In this document: positions 33,401-40,861 of the stretch, in pieces
How the letters are laid out: the number at the start of each line of letters is the position of its first letter
How positions within the stretch are numbered: the stretch's first letter is position 1
Source of the DNA: Flavobacterium hungaricum
Lineage (GTDB): Bacteria > Bacteroidota > Bacteroidia > Flavobacteriales > Flavobacteriaceae
Assembly: GCF_015182285.1 (NCBI RefSeq)
Contig: NZ_PRDM01000006.1
Span: 455,152-519,151 of the forward strand
Length of the DNA: 64,000 nt
Direction of reading: 5' to 3'
Translations under genes and position numbers: made by a program
Notes under the pieces: model-generated
The model's database searches: none
Seen by the model: the letters and a program-made list of their open reading frames with translations, nothing else
What the model was told of the DNA's origin: nothing

Positions 33401-33457
33401 CTGACCTTTGTCAGACATATCTGCCCAATTTTTGGGTGATATGTCTGATGTTGTCAG
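33401..33457. repeat. Nested hairpin at the head of the cassette-like array
   Basis: CTGAC/GTCAG (33401-33405 with 33453-33457) encloses a perfect 11-bp inverted repeat TCAGACATATC (33411-33421 with 33438-33448). This in turn encloses CCCAA/TTGGG. Unpaired bases on one side give the bulged look of an attC-type stem. A GTTGGC follows at 33470. It precedes the first array gene by about 58 bp. Confidence 0.6.
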
Positions 33458-33514
33458 TAGTATATGCTAGTTGGCAGTAATTTTGCCACGAAAGAAACTT
33501 AACAATTAACAGAA

Positions 33515-34159
33515 ATGACAGATTGGTATAGACGAAAAACTTGGACGAAAACGGACGAAGAAGAATTCTTTGCCAAACTTGGTCGTGCAAGAAAAGATGG
33601 ACGAGCTCAATACTTAAAAATTCAAGCTATAGAATTAATATACACAAAGGAAAAAAAGCTAGTAAATGTTGCTGAAGAACTACTAAATAAAGTCTTAAGA
33701 GAATATCCTGAAAATAGAATTGAGAAAAGTCCGTGTTATAACTTTTTAGGTCAAATCTATGAGTTAAGAAATGATGCAGAAATGGCAATATGTTTTTACA
33801 AAAAATCACTTGACTATGAAAAGGAATTTCCTAACGTAATAACAAGTTCTTATTTAGATTTCTCCAAAATTGTGATTCAAGAAGGTAAAACAGAGTCATA
33901 CAATGAAGTAGAAAAAATACTAATTGAAAAGATTGAAAATGAATCGATAAGTTTTCCAGTTCAAAATTATATAATGTACTCAATTTTGGCTATAATTTCA
34001 GAATTTAAGGGCAACTCTGAACAAGCAAGAAGTTTTGCAGAAATAGCTGAAAAGAATTCGAAAGCAGAAAAGAATTCACTTTGGAATCCACGAAAGCAAA
34101 AAATAGGTATTGTAGAAAATCGAATAAATTGGTTAGACAAACTAGTCGGAAGAAAATAA
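33515..34159 (+). CDS. Cassette gene: TPR-like protein
   Basis: This 214-residue soluble protein begins MTDWYRRKTWTKTDEEEFF, an opening I associate with a widespread family of accessory-region proteins. It continues with TPR-like helices: AQYLKIQAIEL, AEELLNKVLREYPEN, CYNFLGQIYELRNDAEMAICFYKKSL and QARSFAEIAEKNSK. It has no leader. It is the first gene of the array; its stop lies 9 bp before the attC-like site at 34168. Function unknown; a role as an immunity or adaptor protein is possible. Confidence 0.75.
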   Translation: MTDWYRRKTWTKTDEEEFFAKLGRARKDGRAQYLKIQAIELIYTKEKKLVNVAEELLNKVLREYPENRIEKSPCYNFLGQIYELRNDAEMAICFYKKSLDYEKEFPNVITSSYLDFSKIVIQEGKTESYNEVEKILIEKIENESISFPVQNYIMYSILAIISEFKGNSEQARSFAEIAEKNSKAEKNSLWNPRKQKIGIVENRINWLDKLVGRK

Positions 34160-34167
34160 AAACTACT

Positions 34168-34298
34168 GCCAACACACGCTACAAGCAATTTGGGTATTTG
34201 GCTTAATGGAAAAATTGGTTTGTATTTAGAAGATTTGGCTAATCCGAAAGATAACGCTTATTTAACCCCAAACTGCTTGTAGCGCGAGAACGTTAGGC
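34168..34298 (+). repeat. attC-like site A
   Basis: The left end GCCAACA and right end GTTAGGC (34292-34298) bracket a 131-bp imperfect inverted repeat. CGCTACAAGCA-n-TTTGGG near the left pairs with its complement near the right. The right core fits GTTRRRY. The centre has the conserved GGCTTAATGGAAA and GGTTTGTATTT blocks found in the sister sites. The next gene begins 26 bp later. Confidence 0.7.
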
Positions 34299-34323
34299 AC
34301 AAACTAAAACAACACGAACAGAA

Positions 34324-35046
34324 ATGACACCGAAACAACAATTAGAATCAATCCTTTCCAACCAATACGAATCGGAAGACGGAGATTTGTATAAGGTCGA
34401 ATTGCTGGATGGAATGACCGACAGTGAAATAGAAAACCTGAAAAATCAGCTTCCAGATAACAACTTACCGAATGAAATCGAAGAATTATTAAGATTCAGC
34501 AAAGGTTTTGAGTTTTATGGACTTGAAGAAGTACGTTTTGATGCATTCGGTCATTTTGGATTTGAAGAAATGTTTCCAAAATCAATCCAACTTGCAGGAG
34601 ATGGGTTTGGTAATTTTTGGATTTTAGATATTGACTCTAAGGGAATTTGGAATTCAGTTTATTATGTCTGTCACGACCCATCTGTCGTTGTAAAACACTC
34701 TGAAAATTTAACGGAGTTCATAAGACACGTTGACGAGTTCGGACAAAAAGGAAATCAATCCAACTTGGACATTATTCACGAAAGAACCGTAATGGATATT
34801 TGGACCGAAAAAATCGGAATAATGGAAAAAAATGAAAAGGATTATGACTTTGAAAACGGACAAGTTGAACTGCCAGAAATGTTTTTAGTGGCGGACTTGA
34901 CTAATCAACCTATAAAAACAGGATTTCCTTGGGGTAAATCAGGACCGAACACAAAAATCATAAGACCGAGTGATGAACCAATTTGGATAGTTGAGAAACG
35001 AGTGAAACAAGGTTTTCTATCAAGATTATTCGGTGGAAAGAAATAA
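34324..35046 (+). CDS. Cassette gene: SMI1/KNR4 (SUKH) family protein
   Basis: This 240-residue protein has an SMI1/KNR4 domain in its first 150 residues. LPNEIEELLRFSKGFEFYGLEEV is the helix with the SNG-like turn, then a GDGFGNFWILDIDSKG strand pair and VYYVCHDPSVVVKHSENLTEFI. SUKH proteins frequently neutralise polymorphic bacterial toxins. A C-terminal extension ends in a basic FLSRLFGGKK. No matching toxin gene is adjacent, so here it may be an orphan immunity cassette. It is bounded by attC-like sites A and B. Confidence 0.85.
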   Translation: MTPKQQLESILSNQYESEDGDLYKVELLDGMTDSEIENLKNQLPDNNLPNEIEELLRFSKGFEFYGLEEVRFDAFGHFGFEEMFPKSIQLAGDGFGNFWILDIDSKGIWNSVYYVCHDPSVVVKHSENLTEFIRHVDEFGQKGNQSNLDIIHERTVMDIWTEKIGIMEKNEKDYDFENGQVELPEMFLVADLTNQPIKTGFPWGKSGPNTKIIRPSDEPIWIVEKRVKQGFLSRLFGGKK

Positions 35047-35055
35047 ATAGCCAGT

Positions 35056-35188
35056 ACCTAACAGCCAATACAACGGATTTGGGCATTGGGCTTAATGGAA
35101 AGATGGTTTTGTATTTGGGATGATTTGACAAATCCGAAGAATGGGCTTAATTTAGTCCCAAACCCGCTGTAGTGCCAAGACGTTAGGC
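35056..35188 (+). repeat. attC-like site B
   Basis: It begins with ACCTAAC (fits RYYYAAC) 10 bp after a stop codon and ends with GTTAGGC at 35182-35188, 23 bp before the next start. The arms pair imperfectly as CCTAAC...TACAnCGGnTTTGGG with several unpaired bases on one side. The centre shares GGCTTAATGGAAA and AATCCGAAGAATGGG with the other sites. Length 133 bp. Confidence 0.75.
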
Positions 35189-35210
35189 AACATTTAACAC
35201 AACCATTAAA

Positions 35211-35660
35211 ATGGCAAGTATCGACAGAATAGATTGGCATCAAACAGAAGATTTTCCTGAAAATATTCCTCTTGAAAATGGAGGAACTCATATCGGAATG
35301 TATTTAAATTGGATTATCGAGAACAATTTAATTGGGGAGATTCACTTGACGGAATCTGCAAGCTTATTAGAAGATGTAAAAGCCAAAAAAATTACTGGTC
35401 GTGATTTCCTGATTAAATGTTGTGATGGAAAGTTTTGGGCAGAAGATTTGAATGAAATAGGACTAAAATTTACCGAAGATTATTATTCATCAGACAAATA
35501 TTTTGGCGATTATGCAAACACGTTAGATTCAAATCAAGATAGTATTTATGAATATGAAAATAGTTGGGAAAACTACGATAAAATAAGGCTTGTAATAGAT
35601 AAACGTTTTAAAGACTGGCAGAAAAAGAATAACAAAAAACCTTGGCAATTCTGGATATAA
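35211..35660 (+). CDS. Cassette gene: putative immunity-type protein
   Basis: This 149-residue soluble acidic protein begins with IDRIDWHQTEDFPENIP, then GGTHIGMYLNWIIENNLIG, followed by GRDFLIKCCDGKFWAEDLNE and a Tyr-rich acidic stretch. The THIGMYLNWII pattern recurs in small proteins of accessory regions in many Gram-negatives (a DUF7832-like family, by memory). No catalytic residues are seen. It is flanked by sites B and C, with its stop 8 bp before site C. Confidence 0.65.
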   Translation: MASIDRIDWHQTEDFPENIPLENGGTHIGMYLNWIIENNLIGEIHLTESASLLEDVKAKKITGRDFLIKCCDGKFWAEDLNEIGLKFTEDYYSSDKYFGDYANTLDSNQDSIYEYENSWENYDKIRLVIDKRFKDWQKKNNKKPWQFWI

Positions 35661-35667
35661 AAACATC

Positions 35668-35830
35668 GCCTAACAGCTACTACAACGGATTTGGGCAATT
35701 GGTTTGATAGGAAGTTGGTTTTGTATTTGGGATAATTTGCTTTGCCTGTTCGCTATCGGCTCGTGTGGCAAATCCCAAGAATGATCTTAATTTAGTCAAA
35801 ACCCGATGTAGTTCCTGAACGTTGATTGTC
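35668..35830 (+). repeat. attC-like site C, longer and with a degenerate right core
   Basis: GCCTAAC at 35668-35674 fits the left core. The right end is AACGTTGATTG instead of GTTAGGC. The arms share ACTACAnCGGnTTT pairing. The centre holds an extra hairpin (TTTGCC...GGCAAA around 35749-35772) absent from A and B, so this site is about 30 bp longer. It may be inactive as a recombination site. Confidence 0.55.
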
Positions 35831-35990
35831 AAACTACAATACTAAAAAGGACAAATAAAATTATTTATTAAAATACTATTGCTAACGATAATTGACTTTA
35901 TACTTATTTTGTTTTGGGTAAAGGAAAATTACCCAGACCCGAGTGTTTCTATATCAGCAAATCTTAAATCAAACTTTTAACACATATGAA

Positions 35991-36605
35991 ATGCAATACG
36001 AAATAGTAAGCGACGAAAACGGTAAACATCAAATTGGCGGAGAAATTCCACAAGACTTTACGATCCCAAATAATGAATTTATAGCAGGTTTTCAATATTT
36101 AGGTTTTATAGACAACTCTGATCCATTGTTTTCTTGGTTGCCTTTCAAAGTAAACTTAATTCATCCAATTTATACTGATGAATATTTTGTTTATCTTGAT
36201 TATTCAAATCCAAATTCTCCGACAATTATTGAACCAACAGACACTGCTTCATCGACAAGTGCATTTGATGAAATTGACAAAAACTCAATAATTATTTGGC
36301 AAGGAGTTAGAGTAAGTTTAGAAGAAAAAGAGGAAATTGATGAATTCGAAAGTATCGGAATTTGTGGAGAACCAGATTGGCTACAAGAAGCTGAAATTCC
36401 AAACTGTCCGAAAAGCGGAAAACCTATGAGATTTTTGTGTCAATTGGGAAGCTTTAGCGATATTGAAGCGACATTTAGCAATGTTGAACCAACAAAAGGA
36501 ATGGAAGAATATTTCCAAAAATTAAACTTTTGGTGTGATGGAAATTTATACATTTTTATAGATCCTACAACAAAGACAATGTGTTATACAATGCAAAACA
36601 CATAG
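35991..36605 (+). CDS. Cassette gene: hypothetical acidic protein
   Basis: This 204-residue soluble protein starts at 35991 (MQYEIVSDENGKHQIGG); a GTG at 35943 would add 16 residues but gives no domain gain. It is strongly acidic and has a middle IIWQGVRVSLEEKEE segment and a C-terminal GEPDWLQEAEIPNCPKSGKPM with a Cys. The latter is reminiscent of DUF1963/YwqG-like proteins that read (G)xPxWxQ. The family is not certain. It sits between sites C and D. Confidence 0.6.
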   Translation: MQYEIVSDENGKHQIGGEIPQDFTIPNNEFIAGFQYLGFIDNSDPLFSWLPFKVNLIHPIYTDEYFVYLDYSNPNSPTIIEPTDTASSTSAFDEIDKNSIIIWQGVRVSLEEKEEIDEFESIGICGEPDWLQEAEIPNCPKSGKPMRFLCQLGSFSDIEATFSNVEPTKGMEEYFQKLNFWCDGNLYIFIDPTTKTMCYTMQNT

Positions 36606-36606
36606 T

Positions 36607-36747
36607 AACCGAACAATCAAAAAAACGAACTCCGAACAGAAAACATAATTGGCTTAATGGAAAAATGGTTTGTATTTGAACGATTTAGCAAATCCAAAGA
36701 ATGGGCTTAATGTAGTACTCAACGTGCTCTAGTGTTGGAACGTTTTA
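36607..36747 (+). repeat. attC-like site D, decayed
   Basis: It keeps the central blocks (GGCTTAATGG, GGTTTGTATTTG, GATTTAGCAAATCC, GAATGGGCTTAAT) and ends in TGTTGGAACGTTTTAC, but clear cores and the long arm pairing are lost. It shows common ancestry with A to C. Confidence 0.5.
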
Positions 36748-36780
36748 CATCATCATAAATCTATATAATTAAATACAGAA

Positions 36781-37260
36781 ATGGATAACATAATTAATAA
36801 ATCAAAAATTGAAACACTTATTGTTTTCAGTATAGATATCTGTAAAAGATTAATTGATGATTATGTCGATTTCTATATCAAATACAATTGGGGCAATCCT
36901 AATATTTTAAATGAAGCAATTAAGTATTGTGAAGAAACTGAATTTGCCAAAATCGACAGAGTAAAAGTTAAAGAGTTAATTCATAAAGTTGAAAAAATAA
37001 CTCCAGATACAGAAGATTTTGAAAATATTGAAGTAAGTTATGCGCTAAATTCTGCTTGTGCAGTTTTAGAATTATTGGAGTTTATAATGGGGCATGATAA
37101 GATACATGTCTCTAATATAAGTTCTTTTATAATTGACACAATTGATTTTAAAATTCAGGAAATAGAAAGTGGTTTGACTAATGACGAAATAGAAGATCAT
37201 CCGAAAATTGTTGAAGAAAGAAAGCGCCAAATAGCATTTTTAATAATAAACGATGCATGA
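36781..37260 (+). CDS. Cassette gene: DUF416 (YjaG-like) family protein
   Basis: This 159-residue helical protein has the DUF416 layout: IDICKRLIDDYVDFYIKYNWGNP near the N-terminus, the KITPDTEDFENIEVSYALNSACAVLELLEF centre, then IDTIDFKIQEIE. The PDTEDF and ALNSA patterns are the most diagnostic. The biological role of the family is unknown. It is last in the array; its stop is followed by CACCCTAAC at 37261, similar to the left core of the other sites but without a right partner. Confidence 0.8.
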   Translation: MDNIINKSKIETLIVFSIDICKRLIDDYVDFYIKYNWGNPNILNEAIKYCEETEFAKIDRVKVKELIHKVEKITPDTEDFENIEVSYALNSACAVLELLEFIMGHDKIHVSNISSFIIDTIDFKIQEIESGLTNDEIEDHPKIVEERKRQIAFLIINDA

Positions 37261-37340
37261 CACCCTAACGGATTTTGGTAAACTTAAAACTTTGGATTGA
37301 ATTCAAGTTGGGAAACCAAACCTTTAAATCGCTATCTGAA
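37261..37340 (+). repeat. Truncated attC-like remnant E
   Basis: It starts CACCCTAACGGATTTTGG just after the DUF416 stop, which matches the left arm of the other sites (CCTAAC...CGGATTTGGG). The right half is missing; the sequence then runs into a short spacer before the tRNA-Leu terminator. It marks the end of the array. Confidence 0.45.
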
Positions 37341-37447
37341 AAAAAAACATTAAAAAATGATAAATCCATAATGGGGTTCGAACCAAAATCTCCTTTAAAT
37401 ATAGGCTTTTTCAAGATCTAGAAGAAAATCATAAAAATTTTCGAACC

Positions 37448-37484
37448 ATGAAAAAGCCTGCAAAATATACACTTTACAGGCTTT
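37448..37484 (-). terminator. Terminator of tRNA-Leu
   Basis: AAAGCCTG at 37453-37460 pairs with CAGGCTTT at 37477-37484, with a minus-strand T-run. It lies downstream of the tRNA-Leu gene. Confidence 0.75.
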
Positions 37485-37497
37485 CATTTTTTCATAG

Positions 37498-37580
37498 TGA
37501 CCATGGAGGGATTTGAACCCTCACGCCCTTGCGAGCACCACCCCCTCAAGATGGCGAGTCTACCGTTTCTCCACATGGCC
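37498..37580 (-). tRNA. tRNA-Leu(GAG)
   Basis: An 83-nt tRNA with a long variable arm, on the minus strand. Acceptor GGCCATG pairs with CATGGTC (one G-U), anticodon stem CCATC/GGTGG, loop TTGAGGG with anticodon GAG, T-arm GAGGG TTCAAAT CCCTC, discriminator A. The long variable arm (TGCTCGCAAGGGCG) fits a class II Leu tRNA. Confidence 0.93.
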
Positions 37581-37589
37581 TTAAAAGAA

Positions 37590-37623
37590 AAAAGGTCAAG
37601 TAAAATAAATTACTCGACCTTTT
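37590..37623 (-). terminator. Terminator of tRNA-Lys copy 2
   Basis: AAAAGGTCAAGTAA pairs with TTACTCGACCTTTT (one mismatch), located between tRNA-Lys copy 2 and tRNA-Leu. It is nearly the same hairpin as at 31092-31125. Confidence 0.75.
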
Positions 37624-37624
37624 G

Positions 37625-37697
37625 TGACCCGACTGGGGCTCGAACCCAGGACCCCATCATTAAAAGTGATGTGCTCTACCGACTGAGCTATCGAGTC
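37625..37697 (-). tRNA. tRNA-Lys(TTT), copy 2
   Basis: The 73-nt sequence is identical to copies 1 and 3, anticodon TTT in loop CTTTTAA. It is part of a minus-strand tRNA cluster. Confidence 0.97.
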
Positions 37698-37737
37698 ATT
37701 GCTTTCAAGAAATTTAATTTGTTAATCACAAAATTTG

Positions 37738-37810
37738 TGACCCGACTGGGGCTCGAACCCAGGACCCCATCATTAAAAGTGATGTGCTCTACCGACTGAG
37801 CTATCGAGTC
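37738..37810 (-). tRNA. tRNA-Lys(TTT), copy 3
   Basis: The 73-nt sequence is identical to copies 1 and 2; it is the promoter-proximal gene of the tRNA-Lys, tRNA-Lys, tRNA-Leu cluster on the minus strand. Confidence 0.97.
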
Positions 37811-37833
37811 ATTTAATTTCTTGAATGCGGGTG

Positions 37834-37841
37834 CAAATATA
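37834..37841 (-). promoter_or_regulatory. Promoter -7 box for the tRNA cluster
   Basis: TATATTTG on the minus strand fits TAnnTTTG and is 23 bp before tRNA-Lys copy 3, followed by GCACCCGC. A TTGG lies about 21 bp upstream as a possible -33 element. Confidence 0.65.
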
Positions 37842-37936
37842 AGGAGTTTTTTTTGAAGTTTCCAAGCTATTTTATCATAAATTTGTCTTTTTTTTGGAAA
37901 AAATCCCAAATGCTTAGTTTATAAGGTTTTATTAGT

Positions 37937-38455
37937 ATGAAAAAAATAGTGTTATTAGGTTACATGGGCTGCGGAAAGTCAACAATTGCCCAAAATTTAT
38001 CAAAAACTGCAGATATTCCATTCTTGGATTTAGATAAATGCATCGAAAAAAGAGCAGATTTAACGATAAATGAAATTTTTGAAAAGCATGGAGAGATTTA
38101 TTTTAGAAAATTAGAACATGAAATGTTTCTGGAATTGCTGCAATCTGATGAAGAAATTATTATTGGTTTAGGAGGCGGAACACCATGTTATGCCAATAAT
38201 CATGAATTACTGCAAAGAGAAGATGTTGTGTCGATCTATTTAAAGGCATCTATTGATACTTTATATAATAGATTAATACATAATAAGAGTAAGCGTCCGT
38301 TAATTGCTAATATGGACGAAGAAGAAATGAGAGAGTTTATCGCGAAACATTTATTCGACAGAAGTTTTTATTACAACCACGCGCAATATAAGCTTCCGGT
38401 TGATGGAAAATCTGTCGAAGAAACGGTTCAGGAAATTTTAGACATTCTAGCTTAA
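37937..38455 (+). CDS. aroK: Shikimate kinase
   Basis: This 172-residue kinase phosphorylates shikimate at the 3-hydroxyl using ATP, the fifth step of chorismate and aromatic amino acid synthesis. The P-loop GYMGCGKST is at about residues 8-16, followed by the shikimate-binding DLDKCIEKR (DxD type) near 32, the GGGTP loop, and a LID-domain RPL. Length is standard. It is divergent from the tRNA cluster and convergent with the phosphoribosyltransferase, overlapping its 3' end by 9 bp. Confidence 0.93.
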   Translation: MKKIVLLGYMGCGKSTIAQNLSKTADIPFLDLDKCIEKRADLTINEIFEKHGEIYFRKLEHEMFLELLQSDEEIIIGLGGGTPCYANNHELLQREDVVSIYLKASIDTLYNRLIHNKSKRPLIANMDEEEMREFIAKHLFDRSFYYNHAQYKLPVDGKSVEETVQEILDILA

Positions 38456-38944
38456 AGAAGCATAGTCGCCGTCTTTTGCATCAAATACAACTTGTACGTG
38501 CTCTAATAGGGAAGTTGAAAGCGAGATTCCTTTAAAATCTGCTTTTACAGGATATTTTTTGTGATTTCGGTCTACAAGCACTGCGGTTTTGAATTTTTTA
38601 AGAGGAACATCTAAAAAATGACGAACCGCATAGATCAATGTGGTGCCTGAGTTTAAAACATCATCAACCAAGACTAATCCTTTGTTTTTGTATTCTTCGG
38701 TGCTTAAGGAAGTTTGTATAGGTTCCTGCGGGTTTTGTTTGTTTACTTTTACTTCACAGATCGAAACTTTTAAAGTTGAAATACTGCGCAGCGCCAAGGC
38801 GATTTTTTCGGCAAATACAAATCCATTAGAAGCAATGCCGGCAATGATTACTTCTTCTTCATCAACAAAAGTTTCGTAGATCTGATAAGCAATACGTTTT
38901 ATTTTGTGTTCGATTTCTTGATTAGTAAGGATGATGTTACTCAT
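38447..38944 (-). CDS. Phosphoribosyltransferase family protein (PyrR-like)
   Basis: This 165-residue type I phosphoribosyltransferase carries the PRPP loop LVLVDDVLNSGTTL in the second half, and an IAGIASNGFVFAEKIA segment in the diphosphate-loop position. This places it near PyrR/hypoxanthine-type enzymes, which swap PRPP with a base or act as regulators. The specific substrate is not evident. It is convergent with aroK with a 9-bp overlap of coding regions. Confidence 0.85.
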   Translation of the reverse strand: MSNIILTNQEIEHKIKRIAYQIYETFVDEEEVIIAGIASNGFVFAEKIALALRSISTLKVSICEVKVNKQNPQEPIQTSLSTEEYKNKGLVLVDDVLNSGTTLIYAVRHFLDVPLKKFKTAVLVDRNHKKYPVKADFKGISLSTSLLEHVQVVFDAKDGDYASLS

Positions 38945-39090
38945 GATAATTATTTTTTGCTAAAATACATAAATTTAAATTTCAATTTTTTTAAAATTGA
39001 TTCGGCTGTCAGCTATCGCTCGAGTCCAAAATTGCAAAAGTAAAAATGCAGTCTTTGGAATTTGGAATTTATATTTTGGAATTTAAAAAT

Positions 39091-39480
39091 TTAGTTTTCC
39101 TCTTCCTCATCATTAATTTCCTCTCCATATTCATCAATATCTCTTCGGTCTTTTTTGGTAGGTCGTCCTGTACCGCTTTTACGGTAATGTTCTTTAGAAA
39201 GTTTCAGCAGTTCTAAATGTGCATAAGCTTCAGGAGGAGTTTCGTTTTTTCGATAGATATCGACCAGTTTAGCTCCCACACGATTCTCAGGAATATCTAA
39301 AACCGTTATTATTTGTGTAATTTGATCTTTTCGAAAGGTGATTTTGTCGGTCGGAAAAACTTCTTTTGACGGTTTTGCAACCTGTCCGTTTACCGTTATA
39401 TGATTCTTTTTGCAGGCTTCAGTAACCATGTTTCTAGTTTTGTAATAGCGCACGCACCATAAGTATTTATCTACTCTCAT
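39091..39480 (-). CDS. S4-domain RNA-binding protein (Hsp15-like)
   Basis: I place the start at 39480 (MRVDKYLWCVRYYKTRN), which is the conserved beginning of the family. An upstream in-frame ATG at 39525 adds a non-conserved tail. The 129-residue product has an S4 domain (RVDKYLWCVRYYKTRNMVTEACKKNHITVNGQVAKPS) and a basic/acidic C-terminus (RKSGTGRPTKKDRR, then acidic). Members bind structured RNA; E. coli Hsp15 rescues stalled 50S subunits with nascent chains. Family assignment is firm, mechanism inferred. Confidence 0.88.
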   Translation of the reverse strand: MRVDKYLWCVRYYKTRNMVTEACKKNHITVNGQVAKPSKEVFPTDKITFRKDQITQIITVLDIPENRVGAKLVDIYRKNETPPEAYAHLELLKLSKEHYRKSGTGRPTKKDRRDIDEYGEEINDEEEEN

Positions 39481-39559
39481 AATTTTTCTAAAATCCAAGT
39501 TAAATTCTTTACAAAAATAAATCAATATTGTATCTTGCGCACCTAAAAAAATTAGAATA

Positions 39560-40729
39560 ATGAATAAATTTAAATATTATTTTGTTTTATTGCTTGCAGT
39601 TACTGCGATTGTTTCTTGTAATAAAAAAGATGATGACGATGTAGTAGTAGAGCCATTAAAAGATTATCAAGAACAATTTAATATAGATAATGCAGATATT
39701 GAAGAATATTTAAAAACTAATTATATAACGGTAGATAATGCAACAATGGACGTTACCATGTCTCCGATAACAGATGCAGCATCTCAACCGTCTATTATGT
39801 CTTATTTGAATAGTGCGACATTTCCTAAGTTGCTTTCAAGAGAGATAGATGTTCATGGGATTAAATATAAAATGTATTATTTGGTTTTAAGAGAAGGTAA
39901 TGGTTTAGCTCCTATGAACACTGATGGTGTGGTAACTGCTTATGAGGGAGAATATTTAAAACGTGTTGCCAAAACAGATACGGAACCAGAACATTTAACA
40001 ACAACATCTTTTGAGCAAGTAATTTATCCTACTGGAATGCTCGATTTATATAGTACTATTGTAGGATGGAGTGAGGTTTTTCCACAGTTTAAAACAGGTA
40101 CTACAACTTATAATACAGATGGTTCTGCAAATTATCAAGACTTTGGTGCAGGAGTGTTGTTTATTCCTTCGGGTTTAGCATATTATGCCTATCCGCCAAG
40201 TGGAAGTTCAATTCCTGCTTACTCACCACTTATTTTCTCTATAAAACTTTATGATATTCAAAGATTAGATCACGAAAACAATGGATATACTTCTGCAGGA
40301 GTTCTAATTCCAAACCCAGATGGTGTTTTTGACTATCAAGAAGATATTGATGGAGATGGATATGTTCGTGACTTCAGAAATAAGACATTGTATCCAAATC
40401 CTCCGGAGAAGAATCCTGATGATACTGATGGTGACGGTATTCCTGATTTCTTAGATCAAGATGATGATGGTGATGGTTATACAACAAGATTAGAGATTAC
40501 AAAACCAACAAATGAAGTGGGTTGGGGAACCTTGAATGAGCAGCCGTTTTACTTCGGAATAAATAAATATTATCCTTTTGATCCTGTTTCTGATAATCCG
40601 AATACGCCAAATGTTGATGAAACAGAGCCGAGAGGTATTCCTGCCTTCTCTGCTTCTGGAACGCCAGATTACACTACGCCTGGAAGATTAAGAATTCATC
40701 TTGATAAAGATCATCATACAGCTAAATAG
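39560..40729 (+). CDS. Lipoprotein with FKBP-like domain and calcium-binding-type repeats
   Basis: This 389-residue lipoprotein has a lipobox (TAIVSC) and an acidic linker, then an FKBP-like domain (about 95-240), seen in MYYLVLREGNG, VVTAYEGEYL and the closing GSSIPAYSPLIFSIKLYDI. After it come aspartate-rich DTDGDGIPDFLDQDDDGDGY repeats typical of thrombospondin type 3/calcium-binding sites. Such FKBP lipoproteins are envelope-located peptidyl-prolyl isomerases; some Bacteroidota relatives belong to gliding (GldI). It is followed by a strong terminator. Confidence 0.85.
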   Translation: MNKFKYYFVLLLAVTAIVSCNKKDDDDVVVEPLKDYQEQFNIDNADIEEYLKTNYITVDNATMDVTMSPITDAASQPSIMSYLNSATFPKLLSREIDVHGIKYKMYYLVLREGNGLAPMNTDGVVTAYEGEYLKRVAKTDTEPEHLTTTSFEQVIYPTGMLDLYSTIVGWSEVFPQFKTGTTTYNTDGSANYQDFGAGVLFIPSGLAYYAYPPSGSSIPAYSPLIFSIKLYDIQRLDHENNGYTSAGVLIPNPDGVFDYQEDIDGDGYVRDFRNKTLYPNPPEKNPDDTDGDGIPDFLDQDDDGDGYTTRLEITKPTNEVGWGTLNEQPFYFGINKYYPFDPVSDNPNTPNVDETEPRGIPAFSASGTPDYTTPGRLRIHLDKDHHTAK

Positions 40730-40744
40730 AGTGTGAATTAAATA

Positions 40745-40780
40745 CAAAAAAAAACACCTGCGCATGCAGGTGTTTTTTTT
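40745..40780 (+). terminator. Terminator of the FKBP-like gene
   Basis: A palindromic AACACCTGCGCATGCAGGTGTT hairpin centred at about 40764 ends in eight T residues on the plus strand, 16 bp after the stop. Confidence 0.9.
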
Positions 40781-40805
40781 GTTGCTATATTTCGGAAACA
40801 GGAAT

Positions 40806-40840
40806 AAAAAAACCTCGAAAAGAAATTTTCGAGGTTTTTT
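40806..40840. terminator. Terminator of the transketolase operon (bidirectional)
   Basis: AAAAAACCTCGAAAA pairs with TTTTCGAGGTTTTTT across a 4-nt loop. It lies 22 bp downstream of the minus-strand transketolase C-terminal subunit stop. Confidence 0.9.
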
Positions 40841-40861
40841 ATAAAGTAAGAAAATCTAAAA

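Noticed and set aside
37497..37799. 100-codon plus-strand frame
   Set aside because: It runs through tRNA-Leu and tRNA-Lys genes on the opposite strand; the peptide (GFEPSRP..., GLEPRTP) is a tRNA-derived artefact.
37688..37909. 73-codon minus-strand frame
   Set aside because: Overlaps tRNA-Lys copy 3 and its promoter; SIAQSVEH-type translation is typical of tRNA sequence.
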